Assembly (NCBI RefSeq): GCF_000478825.2 | Contig: NZ_CP007542.1 | Location: 806,001-870,000 of the forward strand | DNA length: 64,000 bases | Direction: 5' to 3' | From: Synechocystis sp. PCC 6714 | GTDB lineage: Bacteria; Cyanobacteriota; Cyanobacteriia; Cyanobacteriales; Microcystaceae | Translations under genes and position numbers: made by a program | Shown: positions 54,671-64,000 of the stretch, piece by piece | Position numbering within the stretch: position 1 is the stretch's first letter | Layout of the letters: every line of letters begins with the position of its first letter | Notes under the pieces: model-generated | What the model saw: only the letters and a program-made list of their open reading frames with translations | Told to the model about the DNA's origin: nothing | The model's database searches: none

Positions 54671-55880
54671 ACGGGCCTACTGGTTAGCCTGGAGTCAAAT
54701 TAAGGGGGTCGGGCCGATCCTACTCAAACGTCTGGCCCAACACTTTGAGTTACTGGAAAATGCCTGGAAAGCTAGGCCGATTGCCCTGGGGGAAGTGGAG
54801 GGTTTTGGCCATAAACTAATTGACAAAATTCTTGAACAAAGACATAAATTAGACCCATTTGAATTCTTAGAACAGCATCAACAAAAAAATTCCCAATTTC
54901 TCACCCCCGCCGACCCTGATTATCCCCAATTACTCTGGGAAATTCCCAGTCCGCCGCCGGTTTTGTACTATCTTGGCCGTCTTGATGGCCAGGAAAGTCG
55001 GGGGCAAATTCCCGGGGTAGGTATTGTGGGTACCCGTTACCCCACCGAGCATGGTAGCCGCTGGACCAGAAAAATTAGCCAGGCATTGGCAAAATCAGGC
55101 TTTACAGTTATTTCCGGTTTGGCCGCTGGCATTGATGCCGATGCCCACAGTAGTTGCCTCCGGGCCAATGGACGCACGATCGCCGTTTTAGGCACTGGGT
55201 TAGATTTAGTTTATCCGCCCCAAAATAGGCAATTGTTCGAGCAAATTGCCGCAGAAGGACTAATTTTAAGTGAATATCCCGTGGGAACGAAACCAGAACG
55301 GGGTAATTTTCCCGCCCGCAACCGCATCATCGCCGGGTTAAGTCGAGCAATATTAGTTATGGAAGCTCCTCCCAAATCTGGAGCATTGATTACGGCAGAT
55401 TATGCCAACGACTTCAACCGGGATGTGTTCAGTTTGCCCAACTCCCCCGATATTCAAGAGGCCCACGGCTGTTTGCACCTACTCCACAAGGGGGCAGAAG
55501 TAATTCTGTCAGAAAATCAATTGTTGGCCAGCTTGGGAGCGATACCTTTACTGGATCAGTCGTCGGATCAAGCCAATGTCAATGGCAGACAACACAGTCC
55601 AAAATCCCAAGAGTCCTGGCAAAGTCAAGAGTATTTTTCCGCCGCAACCCTTGCCAGTCCCCATGGCAATGTGACTAATAAATCTTTTACCGAACCCCCC
55701 AAGGATCTAGACCCCAAGCTAAAAATAATTCTGTCCGCAGTGCAGGGTGAATCTACGGCCCTAGACCAAATCGTCAGCGTCACCGCCCTGGGCATCGGGG
55801 AAGTTTCTGCGGGATTGTTACAGTTGGAAATTATCGGTCTGATCAGTCAACAGCCGGGTATGCGTTATCAAAGAAGGTGA
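54657..55880 (+). CDS. dprA: DNA processing protein A (natural transformation)
   Basis: A 407-residue protein; ATG 54657 is chosen, two codons after a TTG. DprA loads RecA onto incoming single-stranded DNA in natural competence. The N-terminal SAM-like helices (YWLAWSQIKGVGPILLKRLAQHF) precede the Rossmann core with GIVGTRYPTEHGSR, SGLAAGIDADAHS, TIAVLGTGLDLVYPP, SEYPVGTKPERGNFPARNRIIAGLS and SGALITADYA. A C-terminal winged-helix domain (LDQIVSVTALGIGEVSAGLLQLE) follows a divergent linker. A 47-codon ORF overlaps its start. Confidence 0.93.
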   Translation: MANSERAYWLAWSQIKGVGPILLKRLAQHFELLENAWKARPIALGEVEGFGHKLIDKILEQRHKLDPFEFLEQHQQKNSQFLTPADPDYPQLLWEIPSPPPVLYYLGRLDGQESRGQIPGVGIVGTRYPTEHGSRWTRKISQALAKSGFTVISGLAAGIDADAHSSCLRANGRTIAVLGTGLDLVYPPQNRQLFEQIAAEGLILSEYPVGTKPERGNFPARNRIIAGLSRAILVMEAPPKSGALITADYANDFNRDVFSLPNSPDIQEAHGCLHLLHKGAEVILSENQLLASLGAIPLLDQSSDQANVNGRQHSPKSQESWQSQEYFSAATLASPHGNVTNKSFTEPPKDLDPKLKIILSAVQGESTALDQIVSVTALGIGEVSAGLLQLEIIGLISQQPGMRYQRR

Positions 55881-55914
55881 GTACCCAGAAGCACCAAATT
55901 AGGTTGGGTTGAGA

Positions 55915-56241
55915 TTAATCGACTGTTACCGCTGTTCCCGTTGCGGTGATTAACAACAATGCTCCCCGGTCGTCAATGTTGATTGTTCCGGTGTTTACTG
56001 CCACCCCAATGACCCCATTGGCTCCCAATTTTTGGGCCCTTTCAGTCAATTCGGCGATCGCCTCTCGATGGCCTTTTTCAAAAATTTGTTCGTAGCTACC
56101 GGTTCTACCGCCAATTAAATCCCGAATGCCTGCAAAAAAATCCCGCAAAGCATTGGTGCCATATACCACTTCGGCGGTGACAATGCCATGGTAGCGAGCA
56201 ATGGTCCGGCCTTGAACAATATCCGTTGTGGAAGTCAGCAT
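55915..56241 (-). CDS. YbjQ family (UPF0145) heavy-metal-binding-domain-like protein
   Basis: A 108-residue protein with the family start MLTSTTDIVQGRTIARYHGIV, then TNALRDFFAGIRDLIGGR and EKGHREAIAELTERAQKLGANGVIGV, as in YbjQ. These proteins form pentameric rings related to dodecin-like folds. Cellular role unknown. It converges on dprA and diverges from the DUF4160 pseudogene. Confidence 0.85.
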   Translation of the reverse strand: MLTSTTDIVQGRTIARYHGIVTAEVVYGTNALRDFFAGIRDLIGGRTGSYEQIFEKGHREAIAELTERAQKLGANGVIGVAVNTGTINIDDRGALLLITATGTAVTVD

Positions 56242-56287
56242 AGTTTTAAGATTTTGTTTTAATAATTTTTAACCTCAAGGTTTATTA

Positions 56288-56807
<520 letters not shown>

Positions 56808-56990
56808 GGCGATCGCCTTACCCTAGACTAACTGGGCAGGTCTTGTTGATCAGGTCAATGATTTTTGCGCCAATGCCAATCTTTTCCTGACAATTTTGCG
56901 TTTTCTAACAATTCGTCGAAATTCTGTATCTAATATGGCAGTATGATCGAAGAAGATCCCCATTTTGCATTGTATTAGGAACTATCTGTT

Positions 56991-57626
56991 ATGGCCTTAC
57001 AACTCGGTGATGTTGTCCCCGACTTTACCCAAGAATCCAGCCAAGGCCCCATTTCTTTCCATGAGTGGGCCGGCGATAGCTGGGTTGTTTTATTCTCTCA
57101 TCCTGCGGATTACACTCCGGTTTGTACCACTGAATTGGGCACCGTAGCTAAGCTTAAGCCGGAATTTGATAAGCGCAACGTTAAGGTAATTGCCCTAAGT
57201 GTGGACGACGTAGAATCCCACAAAGGCTGGATTTGTGATATTGACGAAACCCAAAACACCACTGTTAATTATCCAATCTTGGCCGACGGCGACAAAAAGG
57301 TGTCGGATCTGTACGGCATGATCCACCCCAATGCCCTCAATAATTTGACGGTGCGTTCTGTCTTCATCATCGACCCCGCCAAAAAATTACGCTTAACTTT
57401 CACCTATCCCGCTAGCACTGGCAGGAACTTTGATGAAATTTTGCGAGTAATTGACTCCCTCCAGTTGACCGACTATCACCAAGTAGCCACTCCGGCTAAC
57501 TGGCAAGATGGCGACAAATGCGTGGTAGTGCCCTCCATTTCCACCGAAGATGCTAAGGTTAAATTCCCCAAAGGGGTGGAAGAAATCAAACCTTATTTAC
57601 GTCTGACCCCCCAACCCAACAAATAG
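56991..57626 (+). CDS. 1-Cys peroxiredoxin (Prx6 type)
   Basis: A 211-residue thiol peroxidase that reduces peroxides. The peroxidatic cysteine lies in [14 protein letters not shown] (near residue 46); no resolving cysteine is located as in 2-Cys enzymes, and the C-terminal domain ([27 protein letters not shown]) is the Prx6 arm. It corresponds to the 1-Cys Prx next to mutL in PCC 6803 (Slr1198, from memory). A 183-bp upstream region separates it from the DUF2442 gene. mutL follows on the same strand. Confidence 0.92.
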   Translation: MALQLGDVVPDFTQESSQGPISFHEWAGDSWVVLFSHPADYTPVCTTELGTVAKLKPEFDKRNVKVIALSVDDVESHKGWICDIDETQNTTVNYPILADGDKKVSDLYGMIHPNALNNLTVRSVFIIDPAKKLRLTFTYPASTGRNFDEILRVIDSLQLTDYHQVATPANWQDGDKCVVVPSISTEDAKVKFPKGVEEIKPYLRLTPQPNK

Positions 57627-57723
57627 GTCTCAATTAGGCCAATGCTTTGGTATTTTCGGCTTTCAACACATTACTAACAAGCTTTTGAGCGGAGAGGGAG
57701 AAAAATCATCTACCCTCTTTTTT

Positions 57724-59415
57724 ATGGGCATTGCAGAAAATTCGATGATTCAGGTTCTCGATCGCCAATTGGTGGACTTAATTGCGGCGGGGGAGGTGAT
57801 AGATTCTCCGCTGGCGGTGGTGCGGGAGTTGGTGGAAAATGCCTTGGATGCCGGGGCTGACAGGATTTTGATTCGTCTTTGGTGGGAGCAATGGCGCTTG
57901 GAAGTGTTGGACAACGGCCAGGGCATGGAGTTGGCGGAATTAAAAACTAGTGTTTTGCCCCACGCCACCAGCAAAATTAGTACCCAGGAAGATTTACAAA
58001 GGATTAAAACTTTGGGATTTCGCGGAGAAGCCCTCCATAGCCTGGCCCAAGTGGCCCAGCTGACCATCAGTAGTCGTAGTCTGGCCGCTCCGGATTGCGG
58101 CTGGCGCATTATCTACAGCCCCCAGGGTCAACCAGAGCAGATTGAGCCGGTGGCGATCGCCGTAGGTACACGGGTAGAAGTGGGGGAACTGTTTGCTGAA
58201 TTTCCCCAACGCCGGCAGGCCTTTGCCAAAAGTCAACAATTTTGGCGACCGATGGTTAACTACCTCCAACAAATGGCCCTGTGTCATCCCCAGGTAACCT
58301 GGCAACTGTGGCAGGACGAACGGTTACGGCTAAATATTAGTCCCAGTCCCAATCCCAAAGCTATTTTGTTGCAATGTCTTAAATCCCTCCGCAGTGGCCA
58401 CCTTGGTTACACTAAGCAATCCCTGCCCCTCCCCCTTGATCTGGAAAATCAGGCAACATCGGCCCAGTTAAGCGTAACTTTTGGCTATCCTGACCGCTGT
58501 CATCGTCCCCGCCCAGATTGGTTAGTTATTGCCATTAATGGTCGACCGGTGAATGTACCGGAATTAACCCAGGTCATCATGGCCAGTTTTCACCGCACCC
58601 TACCCCGGCAGCGTTATCCCCTCTGTTTTGTCCATTGGCAATTGCCGCCCCAGTGCATTGATTGGCATCGTCACCCCGCTAAAACAGAAATTTATCTCCA
58701 GGATTTACCCCATTGGCAAGGGCAACTTAAAGCCCTTTTGCACCAGAGTTTGGCCGTTGTAGATAATGGTGCCACTCCCCGCCTGAATCAATTACTCAAG
58801 GCCGCTGAACCCAAGGGAGTGTATCAGCTACAAGCTTCCACCTCTCTCACGGAAACGGTGCTGGGCCATGCCAATGTTTTTAAGGCGATCGCCCAGGTTT
58901 GTCAAACCTACATCCTAGTGGAACATAAACGGGGAATATGGTTAGTGGAGCAACATGTGGCCCATGAAAGGGTTTTGTTTGAGCAGTTGCAACGACATTG
59001 GCAGTGTTTGCCTCTAGATCAACCTTTGGTGTTGCAAGGGTTTAACCCAGAACAGGTGGAACGGTTGCAAAATTTAGGGCTGGAGATAGACCCCTTTGGG
59101 GAAGATATTTGGGCTGTGCGGAGTTTGCCGGCCCTATTGCAAGGACAGGCGGAAATTATTCCCATTCTCCAAGAACTAAGTCAGCTATCTTCCCTCTCCA
59201 CCGCCCAAGCGGCGATCGCCTGCCGTAGTGCCATTAAAAATGGTACGGAATTGGACCGTAGTGCCATTAATAAATTAATTGAGCAATGGCAACAATGTGA
59301 TAATCCCCACACCTGTCCCCACGGCCGACCCATTTACTTAGCTTTGGACGAATCCTCCTTGGCTCGTTTTTTCCGCCGTAATTGGCTGGTCAGCCCCAAA
59401 GCTTCTGGTCCCTGA
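57724..59415 (+). CDS. mutL: DNA mismatch repair protein MutL
   Basis: I use ATG 57724 (563 residues); the frame extends to a TTG at 57685, and ATG 57745 ([18 protein letters not shown]) is the start closest to the family norm. The GHKL ATPase has [15 protein letters not shown] and TLGFRGEAL. The C-terminal domain has the endonuclease-type motifs: [12 protein letters not shown] in place of DQHAxxExxxxE, ACRSAIKNG, and CPHGRP. MutL therefore likely nicks DNA itself, as in organisms without MutH. The first residue of the metal motif is Glu instead of Asp. Confidence 0.92.
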   Translation: MGIAENSMIQVLDRQLVDLIAAGEVIDSPLAVVRELVENALDAGADRILIRLWWEQWRLEVLDNGQGMELAELKTSVLPHATSKISTQEDLQRIKTLGFRGEALHSLAQVAQLTISSRSLAAPDCGWRIIYSPQGQPEQIEPVAIAVGTRVEVGELFAEFPQRRQAFAKSQQFWRPMVNYLQQMALCHPQVTWQLWQDERLRLNISPSPNPKAILLQCLKSLRSGHLGYTKQSLPLPLDLENQATSAQLSVTFGYPDRCHRPRPDWLVIAINGRPVNVPELTQVIMASFHRTLPRQRYPLCFVHWQLPPQCIDWHRHPAKTEIYLQDLPHWQGQLKALLHQSLAVVDNGATPRLNQLLKAAEPKGVYQLQASTSLTETVLGHANVFKAIAQVCQTYILVEHKRGIWLVEQHVAHERVLFEQLQRHWQCLPLDQPLVLQGFNPEQVERLQNLGLEIDPFGEDIWAVRSLPALLQGQAEIIPILQELSQLSSLSTAQAAIACRSAIKNGTELDRSAINKLIEQWQQCDNPHTCPHGRPIYLALDESSLARFFRRNWLVSPKASGP

Positions 59416-59598
59416 ATGGCCATCAATCATTGGTGGTTTGGCTTGCTCTTGGTATCACCGATAACAAATTTATGGAACAGAGCAAGGTTAACTATAGAGG
59501 CTAACCTGGTTTTCCCCACAGCATTTTCGGCCTGAGCATCGGAAATGGTGGGTTTGAGCCTGGATTAGGCCCACTTTTCTCCAATTCTAGAAAACATT

Positions 59599-60765
59599 GT
59601 GTCAGTACTCCTAGAAGGCATTTTTAACGGTTTAAGCACAAGTTCAGTGTTACTGATTGCCGCCCTGGGGTTGGCGATCGTCTTCGGTCTGATGGGGGTA
59701 ATTAACCTGGCCCATGGGGAGTTGATGATGTTGGGGGCCTACAGCACCTTTGTGGTGCAGAACATTTTCCAGGGTTTTGGTGACCCCTGGTTTGACCTCT
59801 ACATTTTTGCCGCTTTGCCCATTGCTTTCCTGGTGGCGGCCATCGCCGGTTTAATTTTGGAAAAGCAGGTTATTCGTTATCTCTACGGTAGACCCCTGGA
59901 AACGTTACTGGCCACCTGGGGGGTGAGCCTGATTTTGCAACAGTTTGTCCGCAGTGTGAACTGGATTATGGTTTTGGTGGTGGGTCTATTTTTGCTCTTA
60001 TATTTCGGCGGCACTTGGTTAATTAAGCGGCAAGCCGGGGATAAACCCTGGCTAGGCAAAGCCCAGGTCATTCTTTTCTTCCTCTCAGCGGCGATCGCCG
60101 GCATTGGTGGTTTTGTGGTGGCCCAGGCCAATTCTCCCCTGTGGAATCGGGCTTGGTTTGGGGCCAGAAACGTCAACGTCAGCGCCCCCACTTGGTTACG
60201 GGGAGGGTTTGCCATCGGTACTTTCCAGGTACCCTACACTCGTATTTTCATTATTTTTCTGACTCTACTCTGTTTACTGGCGGTGTATCTGATTTTTTAT
60301 CGCTCCAACTGGGGCCTAAGAATCCGGGCGGTGACCCAAAATCGGAGCATGAGTGCCTGTTTGGGCATTCCCACAGGCCAGGTGGATGCTTTGACCTTTG
60401 CCCTTGGTTCCGGCCTAGCGGGCATTGCGGGCTGTGCCATTAGTTTTCTGGGGGCGGTGGGGCCCAACATTGGCCAAAACTACATCATCAACACCTTCAT
60501 GGTGGTGGTGGTAGGGGGCGTAGGTAACCTGCTGGGGACAATCATTGCATCCTTGGCGATCGGTGTATCCAGTGACTTGATCGGCAGTGGCACCCTGATT
60601 CGTCTGTTTCCCCCAGAGGGAGCATTGCAACCCCTGTACGAATTCTTTACCTTTTTTGCTACCACAAGTATGGCCAGGGTTTTAGTCTTTGCCCTGATTA
60701 TTCTTTTTCTGCAAATCAAGCCAGCGGGTATTTTTCCTCCTAAAGGCAGGACGGCGGAATTATAA
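59599..60765 (+). CDS. urtB: Urea/branched-chain amino acid ABC transporter permease UrtB
   Basis: A 388-residue LivH-type permease from a GTG start. Family elements are ALGLAIVFGLMGVINLAHGELMMLGAY at the N-terminus and SGLAGIAGCAISFLGAVGPNIGQNYIINTFMVVVVGG near the end, with eight to ten helices. Length is over 80 residues above LivH, the larger size typical of UrtB. urtC follows after 105 bp. The urea-binding protein UrtA and the ATPases UrtD/E are not in this window; in PCC 6803 they are encoded elsewhere too (from memory). Urea uptake under nitrogen limitation is the expected role. Confidence 0.88.
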   Translation: MSVLLEGIFNGLSTSSVLLIAALGLAIVFGLMGVINLAHGELMMLGAYSTFVVQNIFQGFGDPWFDLYIFAALPIAFLVAAIAGLILEKQVIRYLYGRPLETLLATWGVSLILQQFVRSVNWIMVLVVGLFLLLYFGGTWLIKRQAGDKPWLGKAQVILFFLSAAIAGIGGFVVAQANSPLWNRAWFGARNVNVSAPTWLRGGFAIGTFQVPYTRIFIIFLTLLCLLAVYLIFYRSNWGLRIRAVTQNRSMSACLGIPTGQVDALTFALGSGLAGIAGCAISFLGAVGPNIGQNYIINTFMVVVVGGVGNLLGTIIASLAIGVSSDLIGSGTLIRLFPPEGALQPLYEFFTFFATTSMARVLVFALIILFLQIKPAGIFPPKGRTAEL

Positions 60766-60870
60766 TCCTCCGGGGAGAACGGAAATTCTTCTTTCGCCCG
60801 ATTTTGTCTGGACTTACTCTTTGACCTAATCAATAACTAAATTTAGCTTCAGCAACCTCTGATTTTCCCT

Positions 60871-62103
60871 ATGCAAAATTCTGCCCCTCCTTCTGGTTCT
60901 CCCCTGGCCAAACTGCTGAAAAAGTTGGGTTGGAGCGACTATGCCCTGTTTGGGGCGGTGCTAGTTTTTGCTTGTATTCCTCTGATCATCGCCCTTTTAT
61001 CTTTGTCGGACGGGGTTTTGAGTGAGTGGTTATTAAAAAATTTCCCCTTTCTAAGGTTGCGGCTGATGGGGCGTTTCCTTTCCCTCGCCATTATTGCCCT
61101 GGGCATTGATTTAATTTGGGGCTACACAGGATTACTAAGTTTAGGCCATGGCATTTTCTTTGCCTTGGGGGGTTACGCCTTTGCCATGTACCTCAACCTC
61201 CAGTTGCCGGAGGGCCAATTGCCGGAATTCTTCGGTCTCTATGGGGTGGACAAATTACCCCTTGTCTGGCAACCATTCCATTCCCTACCGATAACTCTGC
61301 TGGCCATGGTGTTGGTGCCAGGGGCGATCGCCGCCCTGTTGGGCTATCTAATTTTCCGGAACCGTATTAAGGGAGTATATTTTTCGATTTTGACCCAGGC
61401 GGCCCTGTTGGTGTTCTACAACTTTTTCAACGGACAACAGAAACTAATCAATGGCACCAATGGCCTAAAAACCGATACGGAAAGAATCTTTGGCTATCTC
61501 GCCAGTTCCGATGGAGCCCAACTGGTATTTTATGAATTGACAGTATTAGCGTTGTTACTCGTTTATCTTCTCTGTCGTTGGCTCACCAGTGGGCGCTTTG
61601 GCCGTATCCTCATAGCCATTCGGGACGATGAAACCAGGGTAAGATTTACGGGCTATGATCCCACCGGCTTCAAGGTATTGGTATTTGGCATTTCCGGGGC
61701 GATCGCCGGTCTGTCGGGGGGGCTATACACAGTGCAAACGGGGATTATCACTCCAAGCATTATGGATGTGGCATTTTCCATCGAAATGGTCATTTGGGTT
61801 GCCGTCGGGGGCAGGGCCACCCTCGTGGGGGCTGTGTTGGGAACCCTGTTGGTGCGCCTAGCCCAGAGCAGTTTGAGCGAGCAGTTTCCCGAGGTTTGGC
61901 TCTTTTTCCAAGGGGCTTTGTTCCTGATTGTGGTTACTGTTCTTCCCAACGGCATTGTGGGTTGGTGGCAAGAACGGGGTATCGTGCAATTACGGAATTT
62001 GTTCCGGGGTAAACCCCAGTTGGCAACTTTTCCTAGTTTGGAAGAAGATCCTTTGGTACAGGAAGAGCGCAAACAGTTTGAAGGAGAGCCAAAGGAGCCG
62101 TAG
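60871..62103 (+). CDS. urtC: Urea/branched-chain amino acid ABC transporter permease UrtC
   Basis: A 410-residue LivM-type permease. Recognisable are LIWGYTGLLSLGHGIFFALGGYAFAMYL, LINGTNGLK, IAIRDDETRVRFTGYDPTGFKVLVFGISGAIAGLSGGLYTVQTGIITP, and IEMVIWVAVGGRATLVGAVLG. Extra residues between helices and a soluble acidic tail (LEEDPLVQEERKQ) match UrtC. It forms the membrane dimer with UrtB and is likely co-transcribed with it. Confidence 0.88.
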   Translation: MQNSAPPSGSPLAKLLKKLGWSDYALFGAVLVFACIPLIIALLSLSDGVLSEWLLKNFPFLRLRLMGRFLSLAIIALGIDLIWGYTGLLSLGHGIFFALGGYAFAMYLNLQLPEGQLPEFFGLYGVDKLPLVWQPFHSLPITLLAMVLVPGAIAALLGYLIFRNRIKGVYFSILTQAALLVFYNFFNGQQKLINGTNGLKTDTERIFGYLASSDGAQLVFYELTVLALLLVYLLCRWLTSGRFGRILIAIRDDETRVRFTGYDPTGFKVLVFGISGAIAGLSGGLYTVQTGIITPSIMDVAFSIEMVIWVAVGGRATLVGAVLGTLLVRLAQSSLSEQFPEVWLFFQGALFLIVVTVLPNGIVGWWQERGIVQLRNLFRGKPQLATFPSLEEDPLVQEERKQFEGEPKEP

Positions 62104-62337
62104 GCTTTTCGAGCTTGGGTAAACCTTAGAGCTTGTTTTAAAAGTTATGACCTTCCCCTAAATTTCCTTTCTAAAGCTCCGGCAAGTTTGGGGGACTATG
62201 AAGATTTTTCCTCTGGAATTGGAGGGCCAGGGGGTCTTTTCCAGGCAACCATTGCAACCGTAATTTTTCCATCTAGGCAACGGGTCAAGCCATGGCAATG
62301 GGTATGTTAACCTGGTCTAGTTTTATCCCGTTTTCCT

Positions 62338-63234
62338 ATGACCGCTTCTGGGTCCGATCGCCAATGGCCTAGGGGAGCCACCCCCTACCTGTTTTTGTTA
62401 CCTGCTTTACTCCTGCTGGGAGTGACCGTTTTTTTGCCAGCATTACAGGCTTTTTCCCTCAGTTTTACCCAATATGAACTGGATTTGACCAAAGTACCAG
62501 CTTGGGTGGGACTGGCTAATTTTGAGCGGCTCTGGCGGGATAAAGTTTTCTGGCTGACCTTTCGTCACACTTTGCTTTACCTGGTGGGGGTAGTACCCTT
62601 ACTGATCATGTTGCCCCTGGGATTAGCCATTTTGGTCAACCAAAAACTGCGAGGCATCACCTGGTTCCGCATGGCCTATTACACCCCAGTGATTATCTCC
62701 ATTGTGGTGGCGGGCATTGCCTGGAAAGCACTCTATGCCTCCAATGGTATCCTTAATCAAATACTATCCCTCGTGGGTTTTAGCAAGGGAATTCCCTGGC
62801 TCACCAGCCCCAATTTAGCCCTCTGGAGTGTGATGGTGGTGACGGTGTGGAAAGGATTGGGGTATTACATGGTCATTTACCTGGCGGGACTCCAGGCTAT
62901 TCCCCAGGAACTCTATGAAGCCGGGGCAATTGATGGAGCAGACGGTTGGCGAAAACATTGGGACATCACCATTCCTCTCATGCGGCCCTATTGTTTCTTA
63001 GTCGGGGTTTTATCTTCCATTTCTGCCCTTAAGGTTTTTGAAGAAGTCTATATCATGACCCAGGGCGGCCCCCTCAACGCTTCCAAAACTGTGGTTTACT
63101 ACGTTTACGAGCGGGCCTTTCAGGACTTGGAAATGAATTATGCTTCGGCGATCGGGCTGGCGTTATTTTTGGTCATTTTTATTTTTTCGGTGATTAATCT
63201 AAAACTTTCCGGTGGTAACCTGCCGGCCCGCTAA
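62338..63234 (+). CDS. Sugar ABC transporter permease (MalF/UgpA family)
   Basis: A 298-residue permease with six helices and the MalF-type EAA loop EAGAIDGADGWRKHWDITIPLMRP, which contacts the ATPase. N-terminus LFLLPALLLLGVTVFLPALQAFSLSFTQY and VFEEVYIMTQGGPLNASKTVVYYVYE are typical of UgpA/MalF. The binding protein and MalG-type partner are not adjacent, so the substrate (sugar or glucosylglycerol-like solute) is not known. A 234-bp gap separates it from urtC. Confidence 0.85.
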   Translation: MTASGSDRQWPRGATPYLFLLPALLLLGVTVFLPALQAFSLSFTQYELDLTKVPAWVGLANFERLWRDKVFWLTFRHTLLYLVGVVPLLIMLPLGLAILVNQKLRGITWFRMAYYTPVIISIVVAGIAWKALYASNGILNQILSLVGFSKGIPWLTSPNLALWSVMVVTVWKGLGYYMVIYLAGLQAIPQELYEAGAIDGADGWRKHWDITIPLMRPYCFLVGVLSSISALKVFEEVYIMTQGGPLNASKTVVYYVYERAFQDLEMNYASAIGLALFLVIFIFSVINLKLSGGNLPAR

Positions 63235-63305
63235 AGCTATTAGGAGACATAATTAATAATTGATTGACCCTGACTGAAAAAAATGGACACATCCAGGAGG
63301 ACATT

Positions 63306-63359
63306 ATGATGGAATTCCCCGATGTCGTAGTGGAAGAAAAGGAAGTGCAAAAAGCATGA
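63306..63359 (+). CDS. Very short ORF coupled to the DUF29 gene (17 aa)
   Basis: ATGATGG with a perfect AGGAGG ribosome-binding site five bases upstream opens a 17-codon frame (MMEFPDVVVEEKEVQKA) whose TGA overlaps the ATG of the DUF29 gene (ATGA). It may be a leader peptide, or the remaining tail of a deleted first gene of a two-gene cassette. The strong site suggests it is truly translated. Confidence 0.4.
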   Translation: MMEFPDVVVEEKEVQKA

Positions 63360-63793
63360 CAACACTATATGAAACCGACTTCAACCTGTGGATAGAGCAG
63401 ACCGTCAACCAACTCAAAAGCGGTGACATCAAGCGCTTAGACTTGGACAACCTCATTGAAGAAATAGAATCCATGGGACGGAATAACAAAAGGGAAGTAC
63501 GAAGCCGGTTAATTATCCTCATGACTCACCTACTGAAATGGCAACACCAACCCGAAAAACAGAGCAATAGCTGGATCTACACCATCAAAGAGCAACGCTT
63601 ACAACTCAAGCTAATCCTGCAAGACAGCCCTAGCTTGAAGCCTTTTTTGCAACAGGTCCTAGATGATTGTTACCAAGATGCCCGAAAGGATGCAGCCCAG
63701 GAAACCAAATTAGCCCCCGACAACTTCCCCAAAGAATCCCCATACACCCAAACTCAGCTCCTAGACCCCGACTTTTTCCCCGAATCAGAATAA
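63356..63793 (+). CDS. DUF29 family protein
   Basis: A 145-residue protein with the DUF29 layout: LYETDFNLWIEQTVNQLKSGDIKRLDLDNLIEEIESMGR, then RSRLIILMTHLLKWQHQP and SWIYTIKEQRLQLKLIL. DUF29 proteins are abundant, multi-copy cyanobacterial proteins of unknown role; they tend to sit in variable regions. Here it starts in a 4-base overlap with a 17-codon ORF and lies between two similar short sequences (63274-63291 and 63829-63844). Confidence 0.75.
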   Translation: MTTLYETDFNLWIEQTVNQLKSGDIKRLDLDNLIEEIESMGRNNKREVRSRLIILMTHLLKWQHQPEKQSNSWIYTIKEQRLQLKLILQDSPSLKPFLQQVLDDCYQDARKDAAQETKLAPDNFPKESPYTQTQLLDPDFFPESE

Positions 63794-63898
63794 ATACAAA
63801 AAAGCTTTCTAAAACAATGACCTTGTCCTGAAAAACTGACACAAAAATTTCATATTGTCGTCACAGCCCTGCCATACCCGTCCCCTACATTAATAAAT

Positions 63899-63947
63899 GT
63901 CAGCCCAAGCCGTTTTCCCAATTGCTCCTCACCGGGCTGACTTTTTT
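63899..63947 (+). terminator. Rho-independent terminator-like hairpin downstream of DUF29
   Basis: GTCAGCCC and GGGCTGAC form a perfect 8-bp stem with a 27-base loop, followed by six T residues. The loop is long for a terminator, but stem and T run are strong. No gene is seen between 63794 and the right edge. Confidence 0.65.
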
Positions 63948-64000
63948 CCCCAGATTTGTTTTCAGCAATAGTTCAGCCAATAAGTGCCATCAAGCCATGA

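Overview
The window is cyanobacterial chromosome, very probably from the genus Synechocystis. The palindrome GCGATCGC (HIP1) recurs throughout. The gene set includes vipp1, photosynthetic gap2, the chlA-II/ho2/hemN low-oxygen tetrapyrrole operon, urea permeases urtB/urtC, mnx and a Rieske-carotenoid oxidoreductase. Many protein lengths and gene clusters match my memory of Synechocystis sp. PCC 6803, but several blocks seem joined or oriented differently, so a relative or rearranged strain is more likely than 6803 itself. That comparison is from memory and was not checked.

Layout. 1-3 kb: the 5' part of a BchE-like B12/radical-SAM protein running off the left edge, a small unknown protein, a relic of mnmE, an SDR dehydrogenase and a TMEM175-type channel. 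3-13 kb: M1 aminopeptidase, gap2, murC-murB, rpmG, rpsR, and an EF-G with the two redox cysteines. 13-17 kb: acsF2 (chlA-II), ho2 and hemN, bracketed by two inverted copies of a 95-bp repeat. 17-22 kb: a leftward cluster (nucleosidase, ECF T-component, TrpE-like enzyme, EI24/CysZ-like membrane protein) back to back with futC behind a Fur-like site. 22-28 kb: two response regulators, a CbiO-type ATPase, prepilin peptidase and a degenerate metallo-beta-lactamase-fold protein. 28-31 kb: vipp1, UDP-glucuronate decarboxylase and rimM.

30.7-32.0 kb holds an IS200/IS605-type element whose tnpB carries one in-frame stop but keeps its RuvC core. A related, tnpB-less copy of its 3' RNA scaffold lies at about 50.9 kb on the other strand. 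The two align without gaps and show compensatory changes in a GUGA-capped stem. This pair is the most unusual signal in the window.

32-43 kb carries membrane proteins, a Ca2+ P-type ATPase, rpe, a MoaD-like carrier, an rRNA methyltransferase and a Tat-targeted FAD/Rieske carotenoid enzyme. 43-53 kb holds mnx, secA, a LOV-GGDEF-EAL blue-light/c-di-GMP protein and leuA. 53-64 kb holds yvcK, dprA, ybjQ, a broken DUF4160 gene beside an intact DUF2442 gene, a 1-Cys peroxiredoxin, mutL, urtB, urtC, a sugar ABC permease and a DUF29 gene.

Most of the window is housekeeping sequence. Accessory or decaying material sits at 1-1.6, 12.9-17.1, 30.7-32.0, 50.8-51.2, 56.3-56.8 and 63.2-64 kb. I saw no tRNA, rRNA or CRISPR array.
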